This document shows, one piece after another, positions 1 through 9,902 of a stretch of DNA of 64,000 nucleotides. The translations under genes and the position numbers were made by a program. The notes under the pieces were generated by a model, which had not been told where the DNA came from, searched no databases, and saw only the letters and a list, made by a program, of their open reading frames with translations. The DNA lies in the NCBI GenBank assembly GCA_039105265.1, contig JAPFFF010000008.1:1612001-1676000 (forward strand). Reading direction: 5' to 3'. How positions within the stretch are numbered: position 1 is the stretch's first letter; each line of letters starts with the position of its first letter. Source of the DNA: Tritrichomonas musculus. Lineage: Eukaryota; Parabasalia; Tritrichomonadida; Tritrichomonadidae.

Positions 1-2691
1 AATCAAGCTCATTTAATCATTAATGATAAATTGAATTTTTATAAACAAATGCTCAATATTGAAGATCCAAAAGATATAGTTCATGATCTCGAAACAGTTA
101 CTGTATTTGGTTTTAATTCTTCACGTTTTGATTCAAATTTATTTAAACAATATTTTAATCATAAAGGCGAAAATTGCTCTTGGTCAGTTGATAACAACTC
201 ATTAATTGGTTCATCTACTGCTCTTAAACAATTCATTCTTAAATCTGATAAAATTTCTTTACGTTTCATTGATGCCCAAGCATTTATTGCTGGTGGTACA
301 TTAAAACAATTTGGTATTGATTTTGGTGGTGAATCCAATTCATCAAAAGGAGTTTTTCCATATGAAGCTGTCAATACTGAAAACTTTAATGTTGTACTTT
401 CACAATCTCAACCATTCGAATATAAAGACTTTTATTCATATCTTGGTCAACGTTTCCTCATTACTGAAGAAGAATATAATTTATATCTTGAAGATTCAAA
501 ACGTTTTAATACTCGTTGGGATTACTTACTTTCATATAATGATAATGATGTTGAAATGATGATTAAACCAATTGATAACCTCATTAATTTAAACGCTCAA
601 TATAACGTTGATTTAATCTCAAATCTTTCATTATCTAAAAATTCAGTTTGTATTAAATACGCACTAGCTTATAAAGATTTTGATCCATCAATTGACTATA
701 ACATAATTAATACATCAAATACTTTCATTCCTAGTCTAAATTGGTGGAGTTATAAATGTGATTCATATTATTATCAAGATGAACGATTCAATAAATTAAA
801 TCCAAACAAGCCTCAACGTAATTTAAATAAAGTAGTTTCAGAAGATGATTTTGATGAATTCATGAAATTATATAATAATCCTTCAACTGGTAAATGTCAT
901 CTCTGTGGTGAACATTTCACAAATCATAATAAACCAACACTTGATAGAATCAATAATGATATAGGTCATGAATTAAGTAATTGTTTATTAGCTTGTGCAT
1001 CATGTAATCAATTAAGAAATCGTTCAGATGATAAAGTGACTCGTTTAAGAATTCAATTAAATAAATATTGTCGGCTTCATAAATTACCATCTACTTTATC
1101 AAATGAAAAAGAATATTATGATTTACGGGAAGGTATAACAGGTGGTTTATCTATGGTAATGCATCGTAAAAATATCCGTGGTGTTTCACACATTAATAAA
1201 TTCAAATTTGAGCATAATAAAGTTATTTCATATGATACACCAAATATTGTTTCACATGTTGTAGGTGTTGATTTCAACTCACTTTATCCTTCATCATTTT
1301 CGTCAAATTATCATGAATTTAACCCTTATCATGGTGGCGTTATGTATATGCCCGGTTCATTAATTACTCGTTTTGAATGTTATGACGAAAATGGAAACAA
1401 AAATGATGAAGTTTATAAAAAATGTATGAATATAATTTATACTAAACATAGATATGAACCAAATCCTGAATTGATATTTAGAGCTAAAGTTAAATTAGAA
1501 TGTCCCATTAATAAAATAAATGATCTCATTAACTTTCCACCAGTATTTCGTAATTTTGATATTAAAAATACTGAAGATGTTATTGGTAAATATATGTATC
1601 AATACGGAAAGAAAAATAAAATTAGTGTTATTGATAAAACAGATACTAAATTAACAATGACATTAGATACAATGGGTGAATTTAAATCTTTTGGTTGTTA
1701 TTATTTATGGATCCTCATTGATCATGGATTAAAAGTCATTGATATCCTTAATTTATCATTGTATGAGGCAAATAAAGCTTTTCATCCATTTGTTAACGAA
1801 TTCATGCGAAAACGTCAAGATATTATTGCTGGTAAATCATCCGGTAACGAAAAATTTTATAAAATATCAATGAATGGTTCATACGGTTATGATGGAATGA
1901 ATACCGAAAAATATAGTAAGGTTAAAATTTGTGATTCAGATAAAGCTTATCAATCAATTGTATCAGATACTTATATTAATGGTTCCAGAATTGCTGATGA
2001 TACATTCCTTATTCAATCAAATCCTAAATCATTCAGGTGTAAAACATGTATTCAAACGGCATTCTTCACTCTTGATAATGCTAAATTTTGGTATTTAACA
2101 TTCATTTATGACTTTATGTTTAAATGTTTGGACACTAATAAATTTCATTTAACATCTGCAGACACTGATTCAGCTTATTTTGCTATTGCTGGAAACATGA
2201 ATGAATCAAATGATCAAGTATTTAAACACATCATTAAAGATCAACAATTTTATGATGAAAATATTTATAAATTCATGCCTGATCCATCAATTAATACAGT
2301 TTATGATGAAAAGAAAATTTTGGGTTGTTGTGTTGAAAAATACGGTGATAATCAAGTAGCTTTATGTCCTAAATGTTATACAATATGGAATAACGCATTT
2401 ATAGATGCTCAGGGCAAAGCCCACGAAGGTGTGACCAAATCCTTAAAACTTAAAGGTGTCTCATTAAAAACAAATAAAATTGTTTCATCAGATTATAAGG
2501 ATATATTAGATAATCAAAGTGTTAAATCAGGTAAGAACATTAACTTACAAATGAATCATAACATGATGTCAAAAATAACGATTAACAAAAATGCTTTAAC
2601 TGGATTTCATAATAAAATGATAGTGTTACCGAATGAAGCATGTGCACCATTTATAAAAGGATTAAGAGCGAACAATTATGAAGTTCTTTAA
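1..2691 (+). CDS. polB: Polinton protein-primed family B DNA polymerase with internal HNH domain (5' part outside window)
   Basis: The frame is open from the first base, so the N-terminus lies upstream of the window. About 896 codons are visible. Residue numbers below count from base 31. Exonuclease motifs are seen at about 27-38 (GFNSSRFDSNLF) and 168-176 (YNDNDVEMM). The palm motifs follow in order: motif A at about 412-420 (VDFNSLYPS), motif B at about 610-620 (KISMNGSYGY) and motif C at about 712-717 (DTDSAY). Between exonuclease and palm, at about 289-332, lies a CxxC...DRIN...H...N...CxxCNQLRN block that fits an HNH or endonuclease VII-like zinc domain. The polymerase would replicate the element from a terminal-protein primer. 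The 3' end overlaps the convergent integrase gene by 4 bp. Confidence 0.95.
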   Translation, partial: NQAHLIINDKLNFYKQMLNIEDPKDIVHDLETVTVFGFNSSRFDSNLFKQYFNHKGENCSWSVDNNSLIGSSTALKQFILKSDKISLRFIDAQAFIAGGTLKQFGIDFGGESNSSKGVFPYEAVNTENFNVVLSQSQPFEYKDFYSYLGQRFLITEEEYNLYLEDSKRFNTRWDYLLSYNDNDVEMMIKPIDNLINLNAQYNVDLISNLSLSKNSVCIKYALAYKDFDPSIDYNIINTSNTFIPSLNWWSYKCDSYYYQDERFNKLNPNKPQRNLNKVVSEDDFDEFMKLYNNPSTGKCHLCGEHFTNHNKPTLDRINNDIGHELSNCLLACASCNQLRNRSDDKVTRLRIQLNKYCRLHKLPSTLSNEKEYYDLREGITGGLSMVMHRKNIRGVSHINKFKFEHNKVISYDTPNIVSHVVGVDFNSLYPSSFSSNYHEFNPYHGGVMYMPGSLITRFECYDENGNKNDEVYKKCMNIIYTKHRYEPNPELIFRAKVKLECPINKINDLINFPPVFRNFDIKNTEDVIGKYMYQYGKKNKISVIDKTDTKLTMTLDTMGEFKSFGCYYLWILIDHGLKVIDILNLSLYEANKAFHPFVNEFMRKRQDIIAGKSSGNEKFYKISMNGSYGYDGMNTEKYSKVKICDSDKAYQSIVSDTYINGSRIADDTFLIQSNPKSFRCKTCIQTAFFTLDNAKFWYLTFIYDFMFKCLDTNKFHLTSADTDSAYFAIAGNMNESNDQVFKHIIKDQQFYDENIYKFMPDPSINTVYDEKKILGCCVEKYGDNQVALCPKCYTIWNNAFIDAQGKAHEGVTKSLKLKGVSLKTNKIVSSDYKDILDNQSVKSGKNINLQMNHNMMSKITINKNALTGFHNKMIVLPNEACAPFIKGLRANNYEVL
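2412..2422. repeat. Triloop hairpin inside polB
   Basis: GGGC-AAA-GCCC: a 4-bp GC stem with a 3-nt loop in the A+T-rich polB frame (protein ...AQGKAHEG...). It is one member of the hairpin family also seen at 4655, 5926, 10136 and 13033. Confidence 0.6.
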
Positions 2692-4316
2692 ATAGGATCT
2701 AATAAATATCTTGGTAATAATTGAGGTTCACCACTTACACCATTAAGTTTTCCTTCAACTTCATATAATCCATTCTTTTTACCAATAACTTTAAACTCTC
2801 CTGGTCTTATCACTGACCTTCTTTTCATTTTGTTATCAGTCATATTATAAACTTTAACATTTACGCCATCATTAATATTAAAACTTGCATTATTTTTAAT
2901 TTCCCAATTAGCTTGTAATATTCTCCTCACAATATAATTTTCAAGTTCTGGATCATCATTTACCATCTTTGGAGTTACACTAAATCCTGCCCATTTACTC
3001 AATCCTCTATGTGGAGCGTTATTGTATTGATTTACGATTTCATCCATTACTTCAGGATTAATAATACCAATATTCATATTATACGCCATATCTCTAATGG
3101 TTCTAATTACTCTATCAACAATTCCTAAACTTGAATGTAAAGGTTCTGTTTTATTTGCTTTCTCCTGTTCATATTTCATAAAATCAGGATAAGCACCTTT
3201 AGGTTGTCTAGCTACTGGTTTAAAATCAATTCCTCGTGAATTATAAAATGATTCACGAGCCAATTTTGAATTAAATGCACCTTCACCATCACCGATTAAA
3301 TGTTCCACCTTCATTCCTTTATCAATTAATTTTTGTAATGCTCGTAAATATGACATTGTCGCTTTTAATTTATCTTTACTAAATTCTGTTTTTGAAAGCA
3401 TCACATTCAAAATTTGTGCATATAAATATTTAGTGTTCACATTAATTGCAATTAAATATTTTAACGGTTGTTTTTTCTTAATGTATATTTCCATTAAATC
3501 AATCATCCATGTGTTTCTTTCTGCAACTCTATGTAATTGAAAACGTTTTATATTTTCTTTTAACGGAAATGATGAAGGTATTTTTCCCTTTTCTTCTTTC
3601 AGTTCTGGATTAAGCAATTTTAAAGCTCTAATTTTATCTTTACCTTTAAATCCCAACAATCCCGTTAATTCTACATTTGGTATTTCTATCATTGCCCCTG
3701 GTTGTTGAAAATATTTTCGTTTATAATCTTCATACCAATTATTAATTGATCTTCTTCCTCTATTCCATCTACTTGTGACTTTAACAAAATCCTCAAATGT
3801 TAAAAGTTCATTATCTCCATTATGTAAAATTACGTATTCATCCAACCTTTCCTTAAATGATTTCTCCTTGGGCTTTTCTTTTTTTGGGTGTGCTTCATCC
3901 CATGCTTTCTTATACTCCAAATATATTTTCTGTTTATCTTCTTCGAGTAATGGTCGAAATGATTTTAAATCATATGCCGCTTTTTTACCTGTTTCATTTT
4001 GGTTTTTATATACTTTACTCATTAAATCCTCTCTTGCCATTCTCACTGCTTCTTCATAATTTGCCATTCGTTCATGTTCCTTTTCTACTTTACGTCTATG
4101 TTCTTCATCCTTTACTATATCACGAATGGTTAAGTAATGAATTATATAGAAATTGTTTATATGTTGAGCTGGAATTTTCACTTTCAAATATTTTTCACAA
4201 TAATGATTTATATAATATTTCACTTGTTCCTCAAATTTATTCGGTTCATACTTTTCTATCTTACTTGTCACATATGAAATTATTCCATCTGTGTTATTAA
4301 ATAAAACTTCGGTCAT
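2688..4316 (-). CDS. int: Polinton retroviral-type (rve) integrase
   Basis: A 542-residue protein starting at an ATG. The N-terminal 150 residues are highly charged and probably helical. The central catalytic region has the RNase H-fold signatures WMIDLMEIY (about 270) and IGDGEGAFNS (about 341), followed by the conserved-looking helix GIVDRVIRTIRDMAYN (about 395-410). The C-terminus, from about 480, is a small beta-rich segment ending RYLLDPI, compatible with the SH3/chromo-like tail of Polinton integrases. Its role would be insertion of the element into host DNA. It converges on polB with a 4-bp overlap, as expected for this compact element. Family assignment is strong; exact domain limits are estimates. 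Confidence 0.92.
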   Translation of the reverse strand: MTEVLFNNTDGIISYVTSKIEKYEPNKFEEQVKYYINHYCEKYLKVKIPAQHINNFYIIHYLTIRDIVKDEEHRRKVEKEHERMANYEEAVRMAREDLMSKVYKNQNETGKKAAYDLKSFRPLLEEDKQKIYLEYKKAWDEAHPKKEKPKEKSFKERLDEYVILHNGDNELLTFEDFVKVTSRWNRGRRSINNWYEDYKRKYFQQPGAMIEIPNVELTGLLGFKGKDKIRALKLLNPELKEEKGKIPSSFPLKENIKRFQLHRVAERNTWMIDLMEIYIKKKQPLKYLIAINVNTKYLYAQILNVMLSKTEFSKDKLKATMSYLRALQKLIDKGMKVEHLIGDGEGAFNSKLARESFYNSRGIDFKPVARQPKGAYPDFMKYEQEKANKTEPLHSSLGIVDRVIRTIRDMAYNMNIGIINPEVMDEIVNQYNNAPHRGLSKWAGFSVTPKMVNDDPELENYIVRRILQANWEIKNNASFNINDGVNVKVYNMTDNKMKRRSVIRPGEFKVIGKKNGLYEVEGKLNGVSGEPQLLPRYLLDPI

Positions 4317-4421
4317 GATTTAAATTAAATTAAATTAAAGATATTTGATGATTTCATGAATGCTAAAATAATTATTTAGTTTATTTTTCATTAATTAAAT
4401 TTTTTATCACATAATAAAAAT

Positions 4422-4652
4422 ATGTCTCAAGCCTTACCACCCCTTAAACAACGTCATGAACGTAAAACATTCGCTACTCCAACGTTGAAACTCATAAATT
4501 CACGTCTTCAATATTATAGAAAAGTATTAAGTCAACCTGAACCAACAACGGAGAAAGGAAAACTTAGTCGTCGAAGAATTCAAAATAAATATGATCAGTG
4601 TATGAAAGTAAGACAATTATTAAACAGAGCCGTTAAGAACCTTTATCTTTAA
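4422..4652 (+). CDS. Small basic Polinton protein, function unknown
   Basis: 76 residues from an ATG, starting MSQALPPLKQRHERKTFATP and very rich in Lys/Arg (e.g. KGKLSRRRIQNKYD). No membrane segment or Cys cluster is visible. It is divergent from the integrase gene, with a gap of about 105 bp that could hold a shared promoter. Its 3' end overlaps the next minus-strand gene by 20 bp. A small basic protein in this context could bind DNA or act as a capsid core protein, but that is inference. I do not recognise the family. Confidence 0.6.
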   Translation: MSQALPPLKQRHERKTFATPTLKLINSRLQYYRKVLSQPEPTTEKGKLSRRRIQNKYDQCMKVRQLLNRAVKNLYL

Positions 4653-4884
4653 CAAGGCTTTGCCCAGGACTACGTCCATAGAACCCATCACTACCGAAAT
4701 ACTCCAACGCTGGATTATTTGAATTATCAAATTTAGGTAATATTTTTGCAACATTACCAACAACAGGTAACTTTTCCATTATTGATTTTGTTTTATTCCA
4801 TCCAAATTTGAAACCATCAGCAAAATCTTTAGCTGCTTCTTTAACTTTACCAGCTAATTTTTTAAACCAACTACCAAAAGCCAT
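4633..4884 (-). CDS. Small MAFGSWFK-type Polinton protein (possible minor capsid/core peptide)
   Basis: 83 residues starting MAFGSWFKKLAGKVKEAAKDF, an amphipathic basic helix, then a Gly/Pro-containing middle (LPVVGNVAKILPKFD) and a polar tail. The first eight residues are identical to those of the 106-residue protein at 12268-12588, and both continue with K/G/A-rich amphipathic stretches, so the two are probably related. Membrane-active or DNA-binding minor capsid proteins of adenoviruses (pVI, pX) have similar amphipathic starts, but that link is only inference. A double-hairpin repeat (4655-4677) forms part of its C-terminal coding sequence. Confidence 0.65.
   Translation of the reverse strand: MAFGSWFKKLAGKVKEAAKDFADGFKFGWNKTKSIMEKLPVVGNVAKILPKFDNSNNPALEYFGSDGFYGRSPGQSLVKDKGS
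4655..4677. repeat. Double triloop-hairpin repeat
   Basis: Two adjacent GC hairpins, GGC-TTT-GCC and GGAC-TAC-GTCC, separated by CA, within the 3' coding end of the 83-residue gene. Related copies are at 5926-5947 and 13033-13055. Confidence 0.65.
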
Positions 4885-4963
4885 GAACGAAGTTCTCGAA
4901 TTGAAAATTCTTTTTAATATTAAATTAAAAATTATGATTTAATATTTTTATTTAAAACTAAAT

Positions 4964-5605
4964 ATGACATTAAAGCAAGCAAGAATATTAAGTAGTGAAA
5001 CCGATAATACTATTAAGCAAGAACAAAACACAAATGTTAACATTAACATTAAACCATCAACTAAGTCACGACCTCAAACAGTCCCGTTATATCCAAATGT
5101 TCCTCCATTAAATCCAAACGTAAATTTTACTCAAGCGAACCAACCTGCGGATATTCCACCGGTTGGTCAAACTTTATATATTCCGACGACGGAGGATTTG
5201 AACTATCAATCTCAACCTCCAACAAACAGCAATTTCCCATTAACTCGAGACAGAGGTATTGCAGATTTAGGAAATGAAATTGAGGATTTAGAAAAGAAAA
5301 ACCAATTTCTACAAATGTTAGTTGAAATGTATGAATCAAACCCGTTAAAAATAAATGCTTACGTTGTTTGTGAAAGTAAGTTATTAATGAATATGATAAA
5401 GTTATTAACTGATTGTGAGAAAGTTGATTTAGTACTTAATGAGGATATTGGATGTTCTGGATGTACCGCAAAATCAGGTAAAATCATTTATGTTTCAAAA
5501 ATATTGGTTACTAAAGATGGCAAAACTAGTGAGTTAAAATATGATTACAACAACATTTACAGTGAATTTGTTAAATATGGAATTAGTTTGAAAATGACGT
5601 ATTAA
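4964..5605 (+). CDS. Polinton protein of unknown function, proline-rich N-terminus
   Basis: 213 residues from an ATG about 80 bp after the divergent 83-residue gene. The N-terminal 100 residues are Pro/Asn/Gln-rich and look disordered (repeated PLYPNVPPLNPNV-like runs). Residues about 100-120 form a short acidic coiled coil (GNEIEDLEKKNQFLQMLVEM). The C-terminal half is compact, with CESKLLMNMIKLLTDCEKV and the pair of cysteines in DIGCSGCTAKSG. It converges on the fibre-like gene with a one-base gap. I do not recognise a family; an element-specific structural or assembly protein is plausible from the location only. Confidence 0.6.
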   Translation: MTLKQARILSSETDNTIKQEQNTNVNINIKPSTKSRPQTVPLYPNVPPLNPNVNFTQANQPADIPPVGQTLYIPTTEDLNYQSQPPTNSNFPLTRDRGIADLGNEIEDLEKKNQFLQMLVEMYESNPLKINAYVVCESKLLMNMIKLLTDCEKVDLVLNEDIGCSGCTAKSGKIIYVSKILVTKDGKTSELKYDYNNIYSEFVKYGISLKMTY

Positions 5606-5606
5606 T

Positions 5607-8600
5607 TTATGTTTTAAATACAGCTAACATTTTATCATTTATTTTTGCAGTAATCACGCCCACCGTTGTTCGGTGTATTTTTGATGTAATTGCTGTTTGA
5701 CCAGTTAATGTTTTCAATTCACCTTCATCAATGAATACTTCATCACCAACTCCATAACATGATGTATCTGTAACTTTAACTAAATAATCACCACCTGAAG
5801 CAAATGTCACACATTTATTAACTTCATCAATCTTAACACAAATTCCAACATACTCATTCCATCTGCCATTAGTCTTTACTGAACAAATACAATCCGTTGT
5901 GTCATTTTCAGTTGATGGTATCCATGGACTCTGTCCTGGGCAAAGCCTTTCATTCTTAACTTGTTTGTAAACCTTACCTGTCATATATACTGGTGCACCA
6001 ATTACAAAATCATTTATTGAATTCATTGATTCCTCAATTGGACAGTAATGAGTAATAGTTGTGTTGGAATTGATTTTAGCATAGGCATTGCCGTCCATAT
6101 CATATGCATTCATAATACAAACTTTTGATTGAGTAATTTTCAATGCTGTTATTTCATTGTATTTGATGGTCGCTTCATCACTTTTTACATTAATATCAAA
6201 ATCTAACCATCTTTCCTTCGAACTATCAAGTTGATTGCCAATGCTCAATATTCTTGCATTTCGAGAATGATTTGGTTTCATGACCATGAGAGGTGCATCA
6301 CTACATGTCTGATTTGCTCCACCCAATGTCAGAATATTGTTTGGGTCTTTGATATAAACCTCTCCACTACTATCAGTGAAATACTCTTTTGATATATCTG
6401 CTTTCAATGCATATTTACCTTCTGCTGTTGTTTTTGTTTCATATTGGGTCATATCAGGCAAGTCCTGGGTTTTAGCATACTCACTTAAGTTCGCAAGCTT
6501 CGCGTACGGTTCCAAAGCTGTTGCCAATGCAGATTCATTAACAAAATCTGTGGGTATCTCAGGGATATCCGTTTTCAAAGCAAAAGTATTCGACACATAT
6601 CTTGACGAAAAAGCGTTTTTGTCTGTTGGTTCGATATTTTTAGTAATTGAACATGATAAAATTTCCGGCGTTTCACCAGTTCCTGGATTTATTAATTCAT
6701 GGCAGTCATACAGAAACCAAAGACTAGAACCACTTCCTTCCATACGCATTATCTGAGAGGGTTGATCGTTATCGTACGAATAATCTACGTGAACATAATG
6801 AGCCGTATAAAAATTGTTTGATGAAACAATATCCAGTCCATATTGCTCAATCATTTCATGATATTTGTCGTAATCCAAATCAGGAATTGTATTATTTTCA
6901 ATTTTGAATTGAATAGTTGTTTGCCCCTCAATAATTTCTGGAATTTCGCTTTTTACTTGCTCAATAGCACGGGTCATATCTGTTTTTAATGCATAAGCAT
7001 TTAATATATTTGTTAATTGATTGTTATTTTTAAAGTTTGTGTTTAAATATGTGTATGACGGATAATTATCTTGAACATATCGAACAGTTGCATAATTATT
7101 TAATGTTTCATTTAATTTATTCGTGAATGATTCATTTAAATGATTTTTATGGTTTTCAATCAATTTTTTAGTTGCTGATGCTGTTAATAATTGGTTATTA
7201 GTTAATGTTTCACCTAATAATAATTCATTATCGTTTTTAGCTGCTGGGGTGTATTTGAGTTTAACAAATGATGGTTGAATTGTTCCATAAATTAAAAGAT
7301 ATGGAAATTCATAAACTAATTCGCAATTAATAGCTGAAATATCTGTAACATCTGAGTTCAAACATTCAATACTTCCATTTTCCTTATACTCATATTCGTA
7401 AATTCGGTACATCTCGCCAATATCATCAACCATAAATGAAACATCAATTTTATAATTAGTTTCAATATGTTCACAGTAATATTTAAAACATAATCTTTCA
7501 TCAGGAATTATAATTTCTGTTTCAGCATATGGTTTTTCTTCAACTACTTCGTGAGGTTCTAATACTAATCCATCATCAATTATTTCATCAACATATGCAA
7601 CTTCTTTAACAGTTGATCCAGCATTTTTACTAAACGCTAATTTTAATGCACCAAATATACCTTCAGCACCAACTTTCATTAATCCGCCAAAGTTAAAACA
7701 AAAGTTACTAATTTGTACGACATCCATAACTACATCAAACCAATTTGTTTTATTCTTCATATCATTAATTTCTTTCTCTAACTTTGCACAATAGTTTTGA
7801 AGTGCTGATATTTGATTAACTGCTATATCAACTGTGTTACCTAATGAATTTAAAACGAAAACGTGGGATTCAATGTTCTCACCTATGACTACACCTGAAG
7901 TTTGAATGTTAAAGTTTGTATATAATGTTGTGCATGCTTCAGGTCGTGGTGAGACAGTATAATATCCAGTATTAGCTAAGAACTCAAATGTATTCATTCC
8001 TTTTTCATAACTTACATCAGCAATAGTATAAATTAATTCATCATCTTTGGGCATGTATAATATTAAACCATATGGAGGATTACCGACTTGCAAAGGTGAA
8101 GTATAATGGTATTCAAGTAATTCAAAATAATTATCGGATTGAAGTTTGTAGTTATTTAATCCCGATGATTTATATTCAAAGTCAACAATGAAGTCATAAG
8201 TTTTATTATTAATGTTTAAAGTTGCTGAATATGTACAATTGGCAGAGTCTTTAATTGGATAAATGTAAACCCTCCATGCATCATTATCTTCTTTATACGT
8301 TTGAATTTTACAGTTATCTTTAGGTGCTAACATTCCTTTATTAACTAACAACTCAAATGGGTTACCTTGATTATCATAATCAGCGAAAGTGTGTAATACT
8401 TTTTTATTAGCTTCATTTTTAGCAATGCATATAAAAGCTACTTCATGAGAACCAGGATTTTTACGAGTTAATTTTAACGGAATGTTGAAACTGTAATTAG
8501 TACCTACCCATTCATTACCTTGTTTAGTCATTTTGTAATCAGTACCGAATGCTTCATCATGAAATTCAAAAGTTTGACCTTCAATTAATGTGTCAAATTC

Positions 8601-9440
8601 AGGAGTACCAGGAACATATCCCCAATCTGCATAATATTCTGAATCAGTAGCTCCAAATGATTTCATTTCATAAAAATCAGGTAATGGAGAACGATATAAT
8701 TTAAAGCAATTATCAGCATCAATAGTATTACATTTAAGATTTATTAATTTATTAGAATCTTTATTTTCACAACTAACATTTGTTTTTTGATTTGCGATAT
8801 AATTTATTTTCATAAATCCAGATGAATATAATTGTAATGGTGTATCACCTTTTTTATTTGACATATATATTTTTGCTCCAACGTCATCTTCTTGATAAAC
8901 TAACTCATAATTTCCATTTGAAATGTTAACAATAGGATTTTTAAACATGTTTTCTTTAGAAGTTTTAGTTATAATTGCTTTTGGTAATTTCATATATGCA
9001 GGTAATTCTATTTCGAATACATCACCGATATATTCACCAAATTCAGTTTTGATTGATAACGAATTTAAATCTGGTTGATCTAAATTTTCCGTTAATTTAT
9101 CTGAAGTAATGATGAAATCATATATACCATCTTCAAATGAAAAGTTACCATCATCACCATCTTGTTTATCTTCTAATGTTGTAATCCTTGATTCATGATT
9201 ATTAAGTTCATCAGTGAATTTCATGGTTTGTTGATTGTATGAAGAAACTGAGGCGTCAATGTCAGCAAGTCTTAATGTTAAACTTTGAGGATCTGCTGAA
9301 GTCATTATTATGTCTCCATCGACTGTTGCATCACCATGAACATGAATGTTTTTAAATTCTGAATCTTTATCGGGCATACCACCTCCACCACCAGTGAATG
9401 CTCCATCTTTTGCATTTTGTTTTGTTATTATTGCAGTCAT
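5607..9440 (-). CDS. Large fibre-like Polinton protein
   Basis: 1277 residues from an ATG. The N-terminus has a polyglycine patch (about 18-22) and a short coil (HESRITTLEDKQD, about 84-96). The middle is beta-rich. From about residue 800 there are repeated modules of the kind YALKTDIPEIPTDFVNES, YAKLANLSEYAKTQDLP and YETKTTAEGKYALKADIS, typical of trimeric fibre shafts. The C-terminus is beta-rich (VGDEVFIDEGELKTLTG...LAVFKT). The composition, length and repeats resemble phage tail and virion fibre proteins, so a surface attachment role is inferred. A hydrophobic stretch near 575-600 lies in the middle. A double hairpin repeat (5926-5947) sits within the coding sequence. Confidence 0.7.
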   Translation of the reverse strand: MTAIITKQNAKDGAFTGGGGGMPDKDSEFKNIHVHGDATVDGDIIMTSADPQSLTLRLADIDASVSSYNQQTMKFTDELNNHESRITTLEDKQDGDDGNFSFEDGIYDFIITSDKLTENLDQPDLNSLSIKTEFGEYIGDVFEIELPAYMKLPKAIITKTSKENMFKNPIVNISNGNYELVYQEDDVGAKIYMSNKKGDTPLQLYSSGFMKINYIANQKTNVSCENKDSNKLINLKCNTIDADNCFKLYRSPLPDFYEMKSFGATDSEYYADWGYVPGTPEFDTLIEGQTFEFHDEAFGTDYKMTKQGNEWVGTNYSFNIPLKLTRKNPGSHEVAFICIAKNEANKKVLHTFADYDNQGNPFELLVNKGMLAPKDNCKIQTYKEDNDAWRVYIYPIKDSANCTYSATLNINNKTYDFIVDFEYKSSGLNNYKLQSDNYFELLEYHYTSPLQVGNPPYGLILYMPKDDELIYTIADVSYEKGMNTFEFLANTGYYTVSPRPEACTTLYTNFNIQTSGVVIGENIESHVFVLNSLGNTVDIAVNQISALQNYCAKLEKEINDMKNKTNWFDVVMDVVQISNFCFNFGGLMKVGAEGIFGALKLAFSKNAGSTVKEVAYVDEIIDDGLVLEPHEVVEEKPYAETEIIIPDERLCFKYYCEHIETNYKIDVSFMVDDIGEMYRIYEYEYKENGSIECLNSDVTDISAINCELVYEFPYLLIYGTIQPSFVKLKYTPAAKNDNELLLGETLTNNQLLTASATKKLIENHKNHLNESFTNKLNETLNNYATVRYVQDNYPSYTYLNTNFKNNNQLTNILNAYALKTDMTRAIEQVKSEIPEIIEGQTTIQFKIENNTIPDLDYDKYHEMIEQYGLDIVSSNNFYTAHYVHVDYSYDNDQPSQIMRMEGSGSSLWFLYDCHELINPGTGETPEILSCSITKNIEPTDKNAFSSRYVSNTFALKTDIPEIPTDFVNESALATALEPYAKLANLSEYAKTQDLPDMTQYETKTTAEGKYALKADISKEYFTDSSGEVYIKDPNNILTLGGANQTCSDAPLMVMKPNHSRNARILSIGNQLDSSKERWLDFDINVKSDEATIKYNEITALKITQSKVCIMNAYDMDGNAYAKINSNTTITHYCPIEESMNSINDFVIGAPVYMTGKVYKQVKNERLCPGQSPWIPSTENDTTDCICSVKTNGRWNEYVGICVKIDEVNKCVTFASGGDYLVKVTDTSCYGVGDEVFIDEGELKTLTGQTAITSKIHRTTVGVITAKINDKMLAVFKT
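5926..5947. repeat. Double triloop-hairpin repeat
   Basis: GGAC-TCT-GTCC followed by GGGC-AAA-GCC in the fibre-like gene. It is the same two-hairpin arrangement as 4655-4677, in the opposite orientation, encoding a CPGQSP peptide much like the RSPGQS of the 4633-4884 gene. Confidence 0.65.
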
Positions 9441-9531
9441 TTATTAATTTATTAATTATAAAAATAAATATTTTTAATATACGAAGTTTAGAGATTTTAT
9501 TATATAAAATCAATACTTCGTAGAAGCTACG

Positions 9532-9900
9532 CTAGTATTCAATTTTAAGGAATAATGTGAAGTTATCAGGTATTATTTCATTACCTTTTGCATCAGTGAA
9601 CCATACTTTAAATCTATCATGGTTTAATGTATATTTATATTTTCTGTTGTCGTCTGGAGGCGTTAAATTAGCATACCAAACGAGAGAATCACAGTATTCA
9701 TCACGTGGGACAAATGACGCGTGAAGTTCGGTTTCACCGTCTAAATATCCATCACATGTAGCACGGCAATATTGAAAAGAAATATATCTATCATTACGAG
9801 AATTAACGAACTCAGGAGGAAATTTATTTTCATAGTCACGAGTGATAAAGTAAGTAAAAATATATAAATTTAAAACATGTAGCTTTTGGCTGCAGAATTC
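9532..9900 (-). other. Short minus-strand coding remnant of a Polinton gene
   Basis: An open minus-strand stretch of about 120 codons between the fibre-like gene and the 165-residue gene. It has coding-like composition, with charged and aromatic residues such as RDYENKFPPEFVNSRNDRY and WYANLTPPDDNRKYKY. I do not recognise it; an element structural gene is likely from the position. It is fragmentary and is counted as the one visible break in the element. Confidence 0.4.
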
Positions 9901-9902
9901 TT

